Notes: a model not told the origin generated them from the letters alone. Numbered from the stretch's first letter, positions 47,745 through 60,545 are shown. The stretch is DNA of 64,000 bases from Ophioderma brevispina (GCA_023653785.1 JAMKCH010049226.1:1-64000); one strand, 5' to 3'. Made by a program: numbers and translations.

Positions 47745-48985
47745 CATTTCAATGCAATACAGAACAAACTCGAGAATGCCTTTTAAGGATATTTCGTTCC
47801 CTCTTTCTCGGCAATGTTTTGTGTCCAAATAGCACATGTACCTGGTGAATTACCTAGAGTTATTCATTGCTTTTCACCTTATTTAATGTTGTGCATCAGC
47901 CTTCTTTCTGTTGAAATGTTGTCTTGCAACAATAATAAAGGTGCAATCTCGCCCTGGAAGTTCATCTTAACGCTGTATTTCGAGATTTTAGCACCTCTTT
48001 TATTTATGGTTCAATGCTAATATCCTTGAAAAACAATATTTATAAGATATTCTCGCCGGGAGGGGGAATGGGGAATTTCGGAGTATCGCCATACAGCGTG
48101 TCTATTTTTCTTCTCAACAAATTTTGGTTCCATTTATGCCCATCCACCATAAATGGGTCGTAAATTCAAATTGGAACAAAATATTCGCTTGGTCAGCTTA
48201 ATAATGCATCGATTGCCATCAAACGCCAGCGGCGATGTTGTACCAATCATCAATAATTTGTCAATAAGGCAAAGGGCTTTTACCGGTTTTCCAAACACCC
48301 TTCTATTGATTTCAATTTCTTACTTCATAAATTAACTCAGATCTTAATTCGGATCTTTTGAATTGAGGACAAATGTATTAATTAATTATAATCTTTCCTA
48401 CTTTTCATTTCAATTTAAAGGTTAATTCAAATGCAGCCTGTCAGAGTCGAGTTCTATTTCCATGAAAGAAAAATCGGAAATTGAAATACCACCCTCATAC
48501 GTTCCGTCGTGAATTGTTTATTCTTTGAGTATTGATTTTTTATGCAAGGAAATTGGTCACGTGACACACGGGGTACTGACCAAGCTAGGACCAGTTCAAG
48601 AACTCTCGCTGGGATTCAATAACAACATAAATTCTCCTGCAAGTGAAATTACATCGCTGGTCATTCTAATTGAATCGTATATTTTTGCAAATAAAACAGG
48701 AAGAGGGTTGCCGTGCCGTGCCTCCCTTATATCGTCATCATGTTTGAATAAAATGCTTAACAGTAGCCTTAAAACGAGAATGGCAAAAAATAGCGAATTC
48801 GTGATACCGTCCTCTAAATAGTTGTGTTAATCATTATCCCTGCTTTTAATGGAGCGCCGACAACGGAGTGGTCTCAAGAACGATTGCCCTTTTTCAGACA
48901 CATTTTTTTCGAGTGGGGAGATACGGTAAAGTTGTTTTATGATATTCCTAAATTACAACATCTTTGTGGTAAATGATTGGATCGG
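47745..48985. other. Conserved island 4, copy B
   Basis: Partner of 39,000-40,260. Its 98-codon frame at 48,525-48,821 is not matched by an equally long one in A, where a base change removes the start context. This again suggests no protein constraint. Confidence 0.55.
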
Positions 48986-50099
48986 TGCTAATCTAGAATA
49001 AATATCATAGTAAAATATACATCTTTTTAATAATATTATATATGCCATACAAGTCGCATTCCAGCACGTTTGCTCAAGGTTCGCAACATCGGTGTAGCAC
49101 GAGTTATTAATGAAAGTGTCTCGTTACGTTTTGGCCACACTGTAAATACAGTGTTTAGAAAATGGAGATGATATTCGTGTTTAGGTAGTTAGTTTTTAGC
49201 ATTTTAATGACTGATATGTTTAAATTCTAAAAATGGGCTTCGAAACACGAATCTTGTCTCCAATTTCTGAACACTGTATTCACAATGCAGGAATAGAGAT
49301 TTCAATGAATAACGACTGACATTGGAATAAGCCAAGCGTGCTCTGCTTTTTATTCAGAAATATGTGGAAGATTGTATTAGTTAGTGTAAATTTTAAATGG
49401 AAGGTAAATTGAAAATGCTCCAAAGGTTGTAAAAATTATTTGTTGACTCGTGAGGTTTGAAATAAGGTATGCTTTGTCCTATCTCTGGCTTTTAGTTTCA
49501 GTATTATAGAGGGTTCAATGCCATCTTTGGCTGATTTTTTTTTCAAATAGTCCCGGTTCTGTAGAAACTTTGCCAATGTTTGTCTTATTATACAACAGAA
49601 AATGTTTATTTACTCTTTTGTTTTATTCTTGAATGTGTAACTGAGATAGTAATCGTTCCCCGCACCCGTAGACTCTGTGGTCATTTGCATCATTTTGCTT
49701 TCTCTTTATACAAACAAATGTCATAGAGAGTGCAACCAATCTATTTTGGTCTTATACAACCATGACAAATGCCATATTAGCCCCAGGATGACCATGATTA
49801 ACACTGGTAGCAAATGAATTATAAATATGTATTGTTTTTAATCGTTAGGACAAGACAAAACTATGATGGGTAATTTTGATATTTTACCAATTTTACCTCT
49901 TTGCAAACCACACCACCAAAAACACATCTCCTTCTTTCTACACTTCTAGACTTTTGATAAGCTATTATGTAAAGTTTTCTTAGACTAATTACAAACAATT
50001 TGCTTCTGTTGGAATTAATTGAGGTCATTTTATGTTTGTCTTTAATTTTCCTGGGCTACATTTAGAGATTACTGACATCGATGTAGCTGTGAGAAATTG

Positions 50100-50295
50100 T
50101 ATAGACCATTAGTCACACGGTAAATTCAGGTGGATCGCTGGTGTTCAAGCGTGATGGATAATAACTCACAGATGTAAGACTACTAATTGCCTATACCAAA
50201 AAACGTAAGGCACAACAATGATTTTCACTTAGGTTATTTAAAAATCAGCAGGACTTTGGACACAAAAAATACCACAAACTTCTATGAGATCTTTT
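50100..50295. other. Conserved island 5, copy B
   Basis: Partner of 41,440-41,640. Confidence 0.45.
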
Positions 50296-50535
50296 TGTGA
50301 TATTCAACGCAATCACTTACAATCAACAAGTACAGCATAATCGCAGATTTTAGAATAAATCCGTTGGTTTTGACAAATTCATGTTTACAGGCAACGAAAT
50401 TTCATAAAATATGCACAGTATCTAGCTTTTGGAATAAATCAGTTATCTGCGTTGCTACTGATATTATTTGTTTCATCTGGTTTTATCTTAAAGACATGAA
50501 ACAGCTATAACATTCTCAGATATGATGAAAATAAC

Positions 50536-50583
50536 AATTAATTAATTAATTAATTAATTAATTAATTAATTAATTAATTAATA
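50536..50583. repeat. (TTAA)n microsatellite
   Basis: Twelve TTAA/AATT units, present in copy B only. Each unit is also a potential target for TTAA-choosing transposons. Confidence 0.95.
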
Positions 50584-50895
50584 ATATCATAGAGTGTGAG
50601 TGGTAGCATATTGTTCAGTTATCTTTTTGATATTCGATATTATTTTGTCTTCATACACGTGCGGACTTTGACATTTTAGAGAATTAAGATTAATTATTTT
50701 TAATTGAACACAGCTTTAACTCAGATTAAGAGAGATATACACTACACATCATAACTTATCAAGACATGCGTTTATATGGGGGTCATTAGGATTCGATTAT
50801 AATTAATGAACTACTAATAAGTCCAGAACATTAATTTTCATTTACAACCGTGAAATCATATTAGTTCAAAATAATAACTAATGTGACCCATCAGT

Positions 50896-53800
50896 TTATG
50901 TTTCGTTCATTTATTACAGTCTATTAATGTCCTCTTCTGCACAAAGAAAAATAATTACGTTTTGGGTAAGCAAAAAAGTCAAATTCTCCACATAAATTAG
51001 ATACAATTTCGCCTACTTTATGTAGCAAGTTTGACTTAATTTTTATAATTGGTTCTATGCTTACAAAACCTGTTTATTTTTCTGTGTGCAGAAGAGCCTA
51101 TTATGGAGCAAATGGTAAAACAAGTCTGCAATTATGTAAAAATTCCTAAAAATATCATACAGTTAGAAGGTATATTTTCTACATGTTTACATATTATTTT
51201 TTCTATGAGTGGTGTGAAGGCGAAATAATGAAGGCGCTTCCTTGAATACTGCAATATGGGATTATAGATTGACAAACCTTACACCACAACAAAATGGAGG
51301 ATTAAAAATATGTTCTGTCATTCCTTGTCAAGCTCTACACTTTATAATCTGACATCCTTCACCGCCCGTGTCCCCTTTGGTTCCGCCATTAGCCCATTTC
51401 CAGTAAATTAGACTTATTTAAATAATTACTTGTAACTAGAACTCTCTCACAAAATATACGCAAGATCACTCCAGAAAATGCTATTCAGAACAAAAAGTCT
51501 TTCAGAAGAAAACATGTTTAAAACATCAAGCTTCCTCTCTTCTGAGAGTGCGTCAATGACAAAAATAGGTCATAAGCATAATGAATGAATTTAAATTAGA
51601 AAAATCACAATCGACATATTAGTACACCGTAAAGTGTGAACTGTATACCGTTTGAATTTACAATCGAGTTTTTGTAGTTCACCCGTTAAGGTATTTAGTT
51701 CATGAGACACAACGTTCACCGTACTGCGGAAGTGGAGAAGCTAGTAAATATTTCATATAGTACGTTTAGAACTCTTTAAAAATCAATATCATATTATACA
51801 AAGAAATCAAAATTAACCCTCATGTCACGTGCTTCATTTGCGTGATTCGAAGTAGGTCAAACAAGTGGTTGTGCTCTTCCATTATTTTTCAAAAAAAGTC
51901 AGAATACTACTACCGATACAACAAACTATCTGAACATAGTAAATGCCTATTGCATAGCAAATTTGAACCAATTTGGAGCTTTTTTATATAACTTTAACAA
52001 ATAACTGTAAAAGCCACGGCTAGTACTAAGGTCAATTTTTGCAAGCACACCTTTTTTCTTTCAACCTTATTTTAGTACTGCAAGAAAATAAATGTTCCAT
52101 TCATGAATTGTTTCTTGTTTTACAAGTTACTCATTATAATCTTTCATATAATTGACTTTTTCAGCTTAATTTTACGAGGGAAAAAATCACATCGAGGGTT
52201 TTCCGTCAACATTTTGCCATTGGTATTTTAAGAAACAAATGATTCATGAAACAACAGCCAGGTAAAAAAAACGGACAGACTGTGTATACACAGGAACGTG
52301 CCAAACGCTCATTCGAAGCGATTTGGCCAGATTCTACCATATAATTACCTTGTTACCATAGTAACGAAGCTTCAGATATGTTGTAAACTGTTATTTTTTA
52401 ATCTATGACAAAACATGGAAGTTAGGGTACTTTTTCTTGTAATATAGCTTTTCTGTTTGACCCCTGCATTAACAAAGACAATAGCATATTTGACCTCTAC
52501 CCTATTTTCATCTATAACTCCATAACCAGATCACGAAACTATGGCAAACTATACATTTATTTAATCCTTATCACATAACAAAAATTTTGGTGTAAATTAT
52601 AGGTGTGTCAGTCGACTTGTTTTACCCCCTAATAACCTTTGACCGATGATTTCAAGGCATTCCTACGTTTTCCTAAGTTTTTGATATGTTGTTCTAGGAC
52701 ATTGTACAAGTTCCAATCATTTCTGCAGTACACCTGTACTCAATTATCTATTAAGTACGGGAAAGTAATACACGCCAAACTATATTAAATAGGGTATACC
52801 AATTACTACTGATGTTATTCCTTTAAACTCAATGACTTAAAAGATTCTGGACGCTATGCAAGCTTATGCACTCCAGACACCATCCACATCTAGTCAGCAG
52901 AAATACATCCGACAGATAAAATACATCGACCTTCAAAATACATTCTGATCATCGACCACTTGCTTCTTTCTAGTCCAGATTTTCAAATACAGATGGCGTA
53001 AATAATAAACCATAATCACTTGTAACAGGTGGTTAATGAGTTCAAAAAGAGGTGGATTGACCTAGATTTGTTTCAGTTCTTTGACATATTTGTGAAAAAT
53101 ATCGCGTTATATAAGAGGGACTGATACAGAAACTGACGTCCCAAGTAAAGCTTGGAAAAAATAGATGTCTACACCCTACGCCAAGGGCGTATCCAAATGA
53201 GGGGCATTGTGGCCACCCCTTTCAAAATTTAATCTCTCTCTCTCTCTCTTTCATACCACAATAATACCATAGTGTTGAGTAGAAATTAATGTTGGTTCAT
53301 ACCGATTTGCACACATCACACCCTACTATTTTCTTATCTAGAGATGCGTAATTGGTTTTCTTCATTTCAATTATAATATAATAGAGAATGAACAGAACAT
53401 TTTGAGTGACAAAGTGAGTCATGCTTGCTACGTTCATATCCATAGGACTTGACATATCAAATGTTGATTAGAGCAATTAAAATGCATCTTCATAATTTCC
53501 ACCCTTGGTTGGTTTTAGGTAACAAGTTCTTCATTAAGCATTATTTACCCTCAAAACACCTCAAATTAAAGCAAAGCTACTACTCAATATAGTAATAAAC
53601 TAGATCTGCGAAACCCCACACTTTGGAAGTAAGGCCATGTTAATACCTGAAAAAATCATAATTTCTCAAAGGAAATTGCTATTCTTGTAAAGAAAGTGCA
53701 GCGTTGTGCAAAAATGTTTCTTTAACAATTGTTTCATGCATGGGCTACAACTAAAGACTGTTCATTAAGGCAATCATCATGTTTTAATTTGGAGACTTTT

Positions 53801-54360
53801 TGGTACAAATGGAAACAATTCGTATACCAAGTGTTTAACATAGAACATAGATTGTGAGATTAGAGGATATGAGTTAGGGAAATCAGAGTACAAGATTCTG
53901 AATTATCTGCTCATGTTTACTGTATCTTCAATATATAAATAATCTAATTCATTCAAATAACAATAATAGTATTGGTATAAAGAAAGTTCTCAAATGGGAA
54001 CATGTACTAATTTATCTCTCTATTAACACTAGTGTAAACATATGACATACTTGTTTTCATGTGCAATCACTACTATTGTACTATGCTCATATATAGATTT
54101 TTTTTATTAGTATAACTATTTGATTTGTTATGTTTTTGACTTTCAAATGTGTTAATAAATTACCTCTTTGAGGGTTTAAAAGAAAAAAATAATGTTTTAA
54201 TTTGTATACTATAAAATGAGAAGTAAATAAGGGTATTATATGTGGAGCAAAGTCGTAGTCAAATATGAATCAATCCTATACCAAAATGCGTAAGGTTGAC
54301 TTCACTATGATTACGATTTTACTCAACATATGATGGTTATTCACTCTTTTATTTTTAGAG
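50896..54360. other. Repeat-poor, non-duplicated DNA without a supported gene
   Basis: No open frame above 60 codons for over 3 kb, no partner elsewhere in the window. A (CT)n run lies at 53,231-53,249. 'CGCCAAGGGCGTATCC' near 53,179 looks like a repeat fragment. The lack of repeats compared with neighbours could mean intron or regulatory DNA. Confidence 0.45.
52352..52365. promoter_or_regulatory. Candidate X-box (RFX-type binding site)
   Basis: GTTACCATAGTAAC fits the RFX consensus GTHNYYNNRRNAAC at every fixed position and is nearly palindromic. RFX sites often mark promoters of ciliary genes. There is no recognised transcription start or gene near it, so function is open; a 14-bp match of this looseness can arise by chance. 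Confidence 0.3.
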
Positions 54361-54599
54361 TGTAAGCTAGTGTAACTGAATGGGATATGCCATTATGACA
54401 CATGTCGCACATGAAGCAGCGACAACTTACACTTTTTGTTTACTGGTTACTTTTATTACAATCCGTTATGGGAGAAGGTGGTCTGCAATGGATTTTCACA
54501 AATTAGGCATTTTTTTTATCCAAATTGGTGTCAGAACATCAATAATCCCGTGGATATATTCCCCAACCAGCGTTCGAAGGGTGTATTGTTAATGCGTGG

Positions 54600-54815
54600 A
54601 GGAGGTTTGGGGGGGTTGTGAAGGATGGGAAGGGGGGGGGGGGTGGTGCTAGGAGAGGGAATGGGGTGGTGGATATGTGGGTGTGTGAGGTGAGATGTGA
54701 AAGTGTGTGGTTGTGTATGTTATTTGAGGATGTGAGTGTGTGGTATGAAGTGAAGGAGGTTGGTGTGTGTTTGGTATTGTTTAATACGTTGTGTGTGTGG
54801 TGGTTTGTGTGCAAT
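54600..54815. repeat. G/GT-rich low-complexity tract
   Basis: G-runs (54,631-54,641) followed by GTGTGTG and GGTGTG text with few C on the plus strand. Frames on either strand (V/W/G-rich plus, H/T/S/P-rich minus) are composition artefacts. Confidence 0.85.
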
Positions 54816-56367
54816 TAATTTAGTGTTTTATTTTAATATTTAGGTGTTAATCATTTTGTAGGATATTGTGTGCATTGTTTTTATTTTTTTTAAATTAATG
54901 CTTTTAATATTGCATGATGTATGTAATTCAGCCTGATAGCTGCGATGTACTTTTCTGAATAAACCTTGAATAAATAAAATAATTTCCAACTTTATCAATG
55001 CAATGATGAATCTATGGAATCGTAAATAACGCGGATTTAGAACAGACCTTGCGAACATCTGTCGCAGGTTTGGAAACCAGAATACATGGTGAATTCCATT
55101 CATTACTACTGGGCTCAATGATGTCATTGTTCAACGTGTACTTCACCTCGTTTTTGAGATGCTGAAATTCGGAGGCTCGAATGGTCTCTTTGAAGTCATA
55201 CTGGTGTAATTATGGAACAATTAGTCGTCTCAAAACTATTCTTTATTACTTGTCCTAGTTACATCGAGTTGAGAATGAATGAAGCTAGAGCGCAATAATC
55301 TTCTCCTTATGAGTTGGCTAGTGAAATTCGTAGAGGATAGTTGCAGTAGTCTGAAAATATAACGCAGTTTACATTGCCCGATTTTTCAGGAAATAGCATT
55401 GTCTTCTGACAAATATACTATATGTATTTATGACCAAGTTTGTCGGAACAAATGTTGCTGATATTGTTTTTTTTACTAGTAGTAGTAATATTGATATTGA
55501 ATTCAGTATGATCCCAGGGCCCAAAACTTGATCCCGCTGGCCATATTGGGCCCAGTCATTTATTCCTAGCAACAATTACGATTTTGCAGACTACAAATAG
55601 AGATATTAGGTATAAGTTCAATAATACATGGCACTAAGGATACGTTCAATAAATTCCGACAGAAAAAAAACCAATACAAATGTCAGAAGTCTTGACATCG
55701 TTAGATAAGCATGACATGCTATATATGAAAACTTTTTTACAACCTATGTGGTTTCTCGGCAACGCCAACATACTGTAAGACATAACTCTAGGCTAAACAT
55801 CCAACTTCAATTGACAAATCAAGATCTGACCCAGTTCCCTGAAAGAATCTGTGTTTATGTACTCATGTATGTTGTCTGTAGAACACAATCTAATGCAGTG
55901 GTGATTAGATACTTGTAAAGCTCGACCAATGGTGGTTTGGGGGCCCAATATCACATGCAACTTTCATACTCACGTACCCGCCTGCCATCCCATGTTTTCC
56001 TAATGTTGACAACCAATGTTTGTATGGTATGTCGATTCCTTTTCAAAATACATTGGTTATTTGAAATTGTACGTTTCGATTATCCAGCATCGGTGGTTAA
56101 AATGAAAAATACGACAGGGGAATAAAATAAATGCCCTCAAACCCCGGCTTGACACGGGATGTTGATTGATGTGATTCGTCCAAACATAGTTCAAATATTT
56201 CTTTTCCAAACATACAGCACCGATGTCAAAATAGACCGTAAACTGCTTTAATAAGCGTAATGCTTTTTCTGCCGTCAAATAATATTATGTAACATGCAAC
56301 GCGCGTTGGTAAAACCAGAGGGTTACCTTTTCAATCGGATCTGGTGATCAGGGTAAAAAACTTCTAC
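54816..56367. other. Unassigned DNA
   Basis: Short frames only (up to 95 codons, 54,840-55,127 minus). No domain, RNA gene or shared repeat was seen. Confidence 0.4.
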
Positions 56368-56985
56368 ATATGCTGCCTCTTTCCATCTCACTCTTCTTCT
56401 TTCCCCATGTTTTTTAGTTTAATTGTTTACCACAATTACCACAATCATCATCATCGTCGTCATCATAATCATCATCATCATCGTCGTCTTCTTCTTCTTC
56501 TCGATTATCTTAATTTTCCATTCTTGATATCCATAATTTTTTTTTTTTTTTTTTTTTATTATAGATAAATCTTTGATTATTGATACCTAATCGATGTTTG
56601 AATGAGATTGATTTAAACACACAATTAAAATAAATACTTTGTTTTAGAATTTGTAATCAAGTTCACAGTGTATTGTCTAGTTATTCAGGAGTTTGAATCC
56701 GTAGTTTTGAGGTGGTTTTGGCCTTGGTCAAGGTGACCGTAACAATATGCTGCCTCTTTCCATCTCACTCTTCTTCTTTCCCCATGTTTTTTAGTTTAAT
56801 TGTTTACCACAATTACCACAATCATCATCATCGTCGTCATCATAATCATCATCATCATCGTCGTCATCATAATCATCATCATCATCATCGTCTTCTTCTT
56901 CTTCTCGATTATCTTAATTTTCCATTCTTGATATCCATAATCACCATCATTGTCATCAACCATCAACAATCGCAATCATTTCCAT
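56368..56985 (+). repeat. Recent tandem duplication, offset 377 bp, with (ATC)n
   Basis: 56,368-56,540 recurs at 56,745-56,942, almost base for base: 'ATGCTGCCTCTTTCCATCTC', 'TTAGTTTAATTGTTTACCAC', an ATC/GTC tract, 'TTCTCGATTATCTTAATTTT', 'TGATATCCATAAT'. The second ATC tract is about 21 bp longer. After it the first copy runs into a T-run (56,540-56,557), while the second continues into 'CACCATCATTGTCATCAACC', which belongs to the same family as the 46.3-kb insert. Small His-rich frames here are not genes. Confidence 0.9.
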
Positions 56986-58117
56986 CTTTTTTTATCTTAA
57001 TCGCCGTTAATATTATCACCGTCTCCATCTTTTTCGTCTTCTACTTCATCAACCATCTCTTTTCTGGGCAAAAGAACAATTACCTTCGAGGTAATTTGCT
57101 AACCTTTCCAAACCACATTGTATCTTGTGTTATTCACAAATGTCCATAATACACCAAGATGTTCAGCTTTTCCATTAACCCCGACCTATTTCAGTGATAA
57201 TATCTTTAGATACTATCACTCTGCCATTGTCCGTATCACTGGCATAATTCCATACTGATTATTTCACTTTTTCTTTTACTAGTATTGCTGAACAACATAG
57301 CACCTTATTTATAAAATAGTACTTTTCAGACATTAAAACTATATTAGCGACGTTGTTTGTCACAGCACGTGCAAAATGCCATATCTAGTTGATAATGGAA
57401 AACATTGTAATGTGGTTTAGCACCTTGTTTCTAACGATCCATGTATTCATAAGCACGCCATCTAACGCAGAATTAAAGTATTCTTGAGTTAAGTATAATG
57501 CACTTTTACTTACAGCCAGAACCAAAACACCTACAATCAAAATCTTTATTATGATATAGCATATAGTCAAATACGGAACACTTTAATTATCCTAGTCATC
57601 GTACTCGTCTTCGGATTCGGAATCACGTCTTTTACGAGAGATTCAACATTTCCAGTCTGTTGCAATGACATTACGCATTGTGCCTCTGGTCAGAACTCAT
57701 TACACTTATATCAGGTAATTTCTAGCCATGATATAACGTGCTTTGTAAAATAATGAGATTTTTCATGTGTCATCGCAGTCGTCACCTTCGTTATATTCAT
57801 TTTCAAAGTTCAGCAAAAGTATCTTTTTTTGGTTGTCATACACTTCACGAAGTCTTACTTTATTTAAAATAATATGTATGTGTAAAGTAAGATAACGAAA
57901 ACTATGTTCAGCTAAAAGTTATGTAGCATATTTGTGAAGTGATATCCTTTGTAAATAATTCGATATCGAGTGTTTTTGCGTGTAATAAAATTCATTACAC
58001 GCGCTGGGTTCAGCCTGATAGCGTCTTATTGTTGTGGCTAATTCGTGTTTAGTTTATGCGCTTTGAAACCTTCCATTGTGATATCTGATTACAAACCTGT
58101 TGGGGTACATTGTCTTT
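56986..58117. other. Unassigned DNA with two acidic mini-frames
   Basis: On the minus strand short frames end in 'RKRRDSESEDEYDD' (stop at about 57,593) and 'NFENEYNEGDDCDDT' (stop at about 57,767). They look like acidic protein tails but each has a stop or no start just upstream. The 61-codon minus frame 57,385-57,570 begins with a hydrophobic stretch and holds a GTAAGT. Not enough for a gene call. Confidence 0.25.
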
Positions 58118-58332
58118 GTCCGAAACGTCGTCAGACATAAAGTCAGAAAGTCAGAAAGTCGTCGGTCCGAAGTGCAAACTGTTTAAGCTTCGTCCTGAGT
58201 CCGAGAAAAAGGTTCCCTCGTCCGGATATACAGAACACGTCGCTAGTCCTACCTAACCCTATAAACCTTAAACCATACCGCTAACCCTAAACCACAACCC
58301 TATTTTATTTTCGGACTGACGACGCTTTGGAC
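58118..58332. mobile_element. Small TIR element with GTCCRAARCGTCGTCAG ends
   Basis: Left GTCCGAAACGTCGTCAG (58,118-58,134) and right CTGACGACGCTTTGGAC (58,316-58,332) are inverted copies with two mismatches, 215 bp from end to end. Inside are three AGAAAGTC-type direct units (about 58,140-58,165) and 'CTAACCCTAAACC' text. No clear target duplication. A MITE candidate with no second copy here. Confidence 0.6.
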
Positions 58333-58820
58333 TAAAGTCATTTTGGACTGATGCGGAAAACACATAAAATAAGTTAACACATGACAACTTCCATTTATTT
58401 GGTTTTGCCTTTGTTTTGTCTTTTTTTAATGAACACATTTGTAATCCAAACAGAGAAAGCAACCATATTTTTCCTGAGTCTGCGAAATAATTTCTTATTC
58501 ATCTACTTCAAGGTCTTCATGATTAATCCTTCAAAAAGTTCTAGAGCTTGGAAACTTTTTACTTATTAATATTTCTAATATTTGAAACACGTTTGTATAG
58601 TGTTGTATTTGGAACCGTCACTTGACTTGTGCCTGAGTTCCTCTTTATGGTAATGCTGTAGGATCTCAATCTGTAAGACAGCACAGCACAATAGTCTACA
58701 AATCAAAGCTTATGACCATATTGGTAACCGTTTTGGAAATGCTCATTTATTTAGAAATATCTTTCAGCCTCCGAATCCCATAATGTCCAGCCTACAGATT
58801 CATTGATACCTAATATCAGC
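58333..58820. other. Unassigned DNA
   Basis: Short frames only; nothing recognised. Confidence 0.4.
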
Positions 58821-58821
58821 C

Positions 58822-59603
58822 TTGTTTTATTAGATATATAATGTTTTCAACGGTTTCTAGAATAGTTTTTTATGCTGATTCTGAATCCGATGGATGCCAG
58901 ACGAGCAACCTTGAGCATTTTTGTAAAAAACGCAAAAAATCAAAATGGCCACCAAAACACAAAACATTCATCTCTTGTTCACTCAAAAGTTGTGTTTTTT
59001 CATCCTGTCTCGTTTAAACATCCATTGTGACCAATTAACATAGGATTATGTAACCACGTAATCAATGAATTCAATATGGCCGCCAATACAATGAAGTGTC
59101 TGATCGTGATCTATTTCTGACTGAAGGTTGGTAATTTGGTATCGATCCTGGTGTTTTGGCAGTCAAGAAATTAATTAAAATCATAAGACATATTTTTTTT
59201 TAAATGTGATAATAAATTCCGTCATTATAGGATCCAAAGATGGCTTCCGATACTCTAAGATGGCTATAATTGATAGCTGTGTCCAACCTAGTACTGCGAT
59301 GTTTGTGTATATACCTGTAAGTCAATCAGATCAATGTACACATCATTAGGTAATCAGAGGAATCGATACATGTAAGATGCCATCCAAAATGGGTATCCAA
59401 TATGGCTGGAAATGGCACTTACTAAGCGGCGAAAAATCCGATCACTAATAGGCTAGAGAGATATGTATCTTTGTTTTTGGTGGGTTTTAGGCGTCCATTG
59501 GCATCCATGTTGGGGTATTTGACGAATAACGACTCAATGACACTTAAGATAGCCTTAGTGAGGTTTTTGGAAGTGATAATCCAACTAAAAACAATATAAT
59601 ATA

Positions 59604-59636
<33 letters not shown>

Positions 59637-60264
59637 TTAGCCTACAGCGTGAATGAATTACTGACCTTTACTGATTGACATTTGCAGCCATATTGGACGC
59701 CTATCTAGGATGCCGTCTTGCAGATATCAATCACTTTGATTATGTTATGATATTTAAATTGCTCTGAAGCAGTTATAGTGATATACACAAACATGGCAGC
59801 ACTTGCCTTTAAGTAGTAATGAATTTTGCCATTTTGGAGCCATCTTGAATGGTTTATTGATTTGATTGATTAGCAAATTGTTGAAAGCTATTCATAATTG
59901 TTTCAATTAATATATTGATTGCTAAAGCATTGGTCTATATATCATGTTACCATTCTACGGTCAAAAGTAGATAAAAATCAAATGCTTTGTTGTATTGGCG
60001 GCCATATTGAATCTCTTAATTAGGTGGTTAATGAATCACATTTTAATTGGTCATAATGGGTGTTTTGACTGGACAGGCAAAAAAAATACAACTTTTGAGT
60101 AATTAACATGAGTTTTTTAGTATTTTGGTGGTCATTTTGAATTTTTGCGTTTCCTCGAAAATGCTCAAGGTTTTTCGTCTGGCATCCATCGGATTCAAAT
60201 TCAGCAGGAAAAGCTGGTCTAGAAAACCCTTAAAAACATTATATATATGGTATAACAAGGTCAC
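58822..60264. mobile_element. 1.44-kb imperfect palindrome (foldback element)
   Basis: The left arm (58,822 to about 59,468) and right arm (about 59,632 to 60,264) are inverted copies along some 630 bp. Paired landmarks from outside in are 'ATATATAATGTTTTCAA', 'GAATCCGATGGATGCCAGAC', 'ACTCAAAAGTTGT', 'GTGACCAATTAA', 'TTCAATATGGCCGCCAATAC', 'GATGTTTGTGTATAT', 'CCAATATGGCTG' and 'TAGGCTA'. Roughly 70 percent alike by eye, so old. The apex holds an (AT)n tract (59,598-59,634). Repeated 'AAGATGGC' and 'ATATGGCCGCC' strings stud both arms. No transposase frame (the 111-codon minus frame at 60,103-60,438 crosses the arm boundary) and no target duplication recognised. Confidence 0.85.
59598..59634. 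repeat. (AT)n microsatellite at the palindrome apex
   Basis: An uninterrupted run of alternating T and A of more than 28 bases, self-complementary and able to extrude as a cruciform together with the flanking arms. Confidence 0.95.
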
Positions 60265-60374
60265 GTGGTCTGTAGCCTGGACTATAACCTTCACATTGTG
60301 CTTGTTGCTTGTTATCACATTGGAGTTGGCTTCTCTTGGCTCTGTTAGATTACCCAAATATAACTGGTGATCTA

Positions 60375-60545
60375 CAATCTCGGAAATAATTGTTGGAACA
60401 CTTTGAACGATTTTTAAATTGTTACCCCGTCGCCCCATCCAAAGATCATTGAGGCATCGTCAACAGCATTCTTGCCAATTCCTCAACATTGATTAATAGG
60501 GGTTAGGGAAGGGTAGGTTGAATGGGACTGTTGGGGCCTTCACAT
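60375..60545 (-). repeat. Interspersed repeat R2, copy 4
   Basis: Minus-strand R2 ('AACCTACCCTTCCCTAACCC', 'AATCAATGTTGAGGAATTGG', 'AAAATCGTTCAAAGTGTTCC'), with the GAC-ATCCC block mutated. It lies 110 bp beyond the right arm of the big palindrome. Confidence 0.8.

Larger units (their letters stand above)
42368..50895 (+). repeat. Segmental duplication copy B (about 8.5 kb)
   Basis: Direct repeat of copy A from 'ATTCAAACATTATTACATCG' to about 50,895. B-only features are an R2 segment lost from A, a lone TTAA-family end (44,147-44,208), a GAT-bearing insert (46,290-46,600) and a TTAA microsatellite (50,536-50,583). Direct orientation and adjacency fit unequal exchange. Confidence 0.95.

Noticed and set aside
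57593..57840. Acidic C-terminal exons on the minus strand
   Set aside because: In-frame stops lie immediately upstream and no splice arrangement gives a continuous frame.
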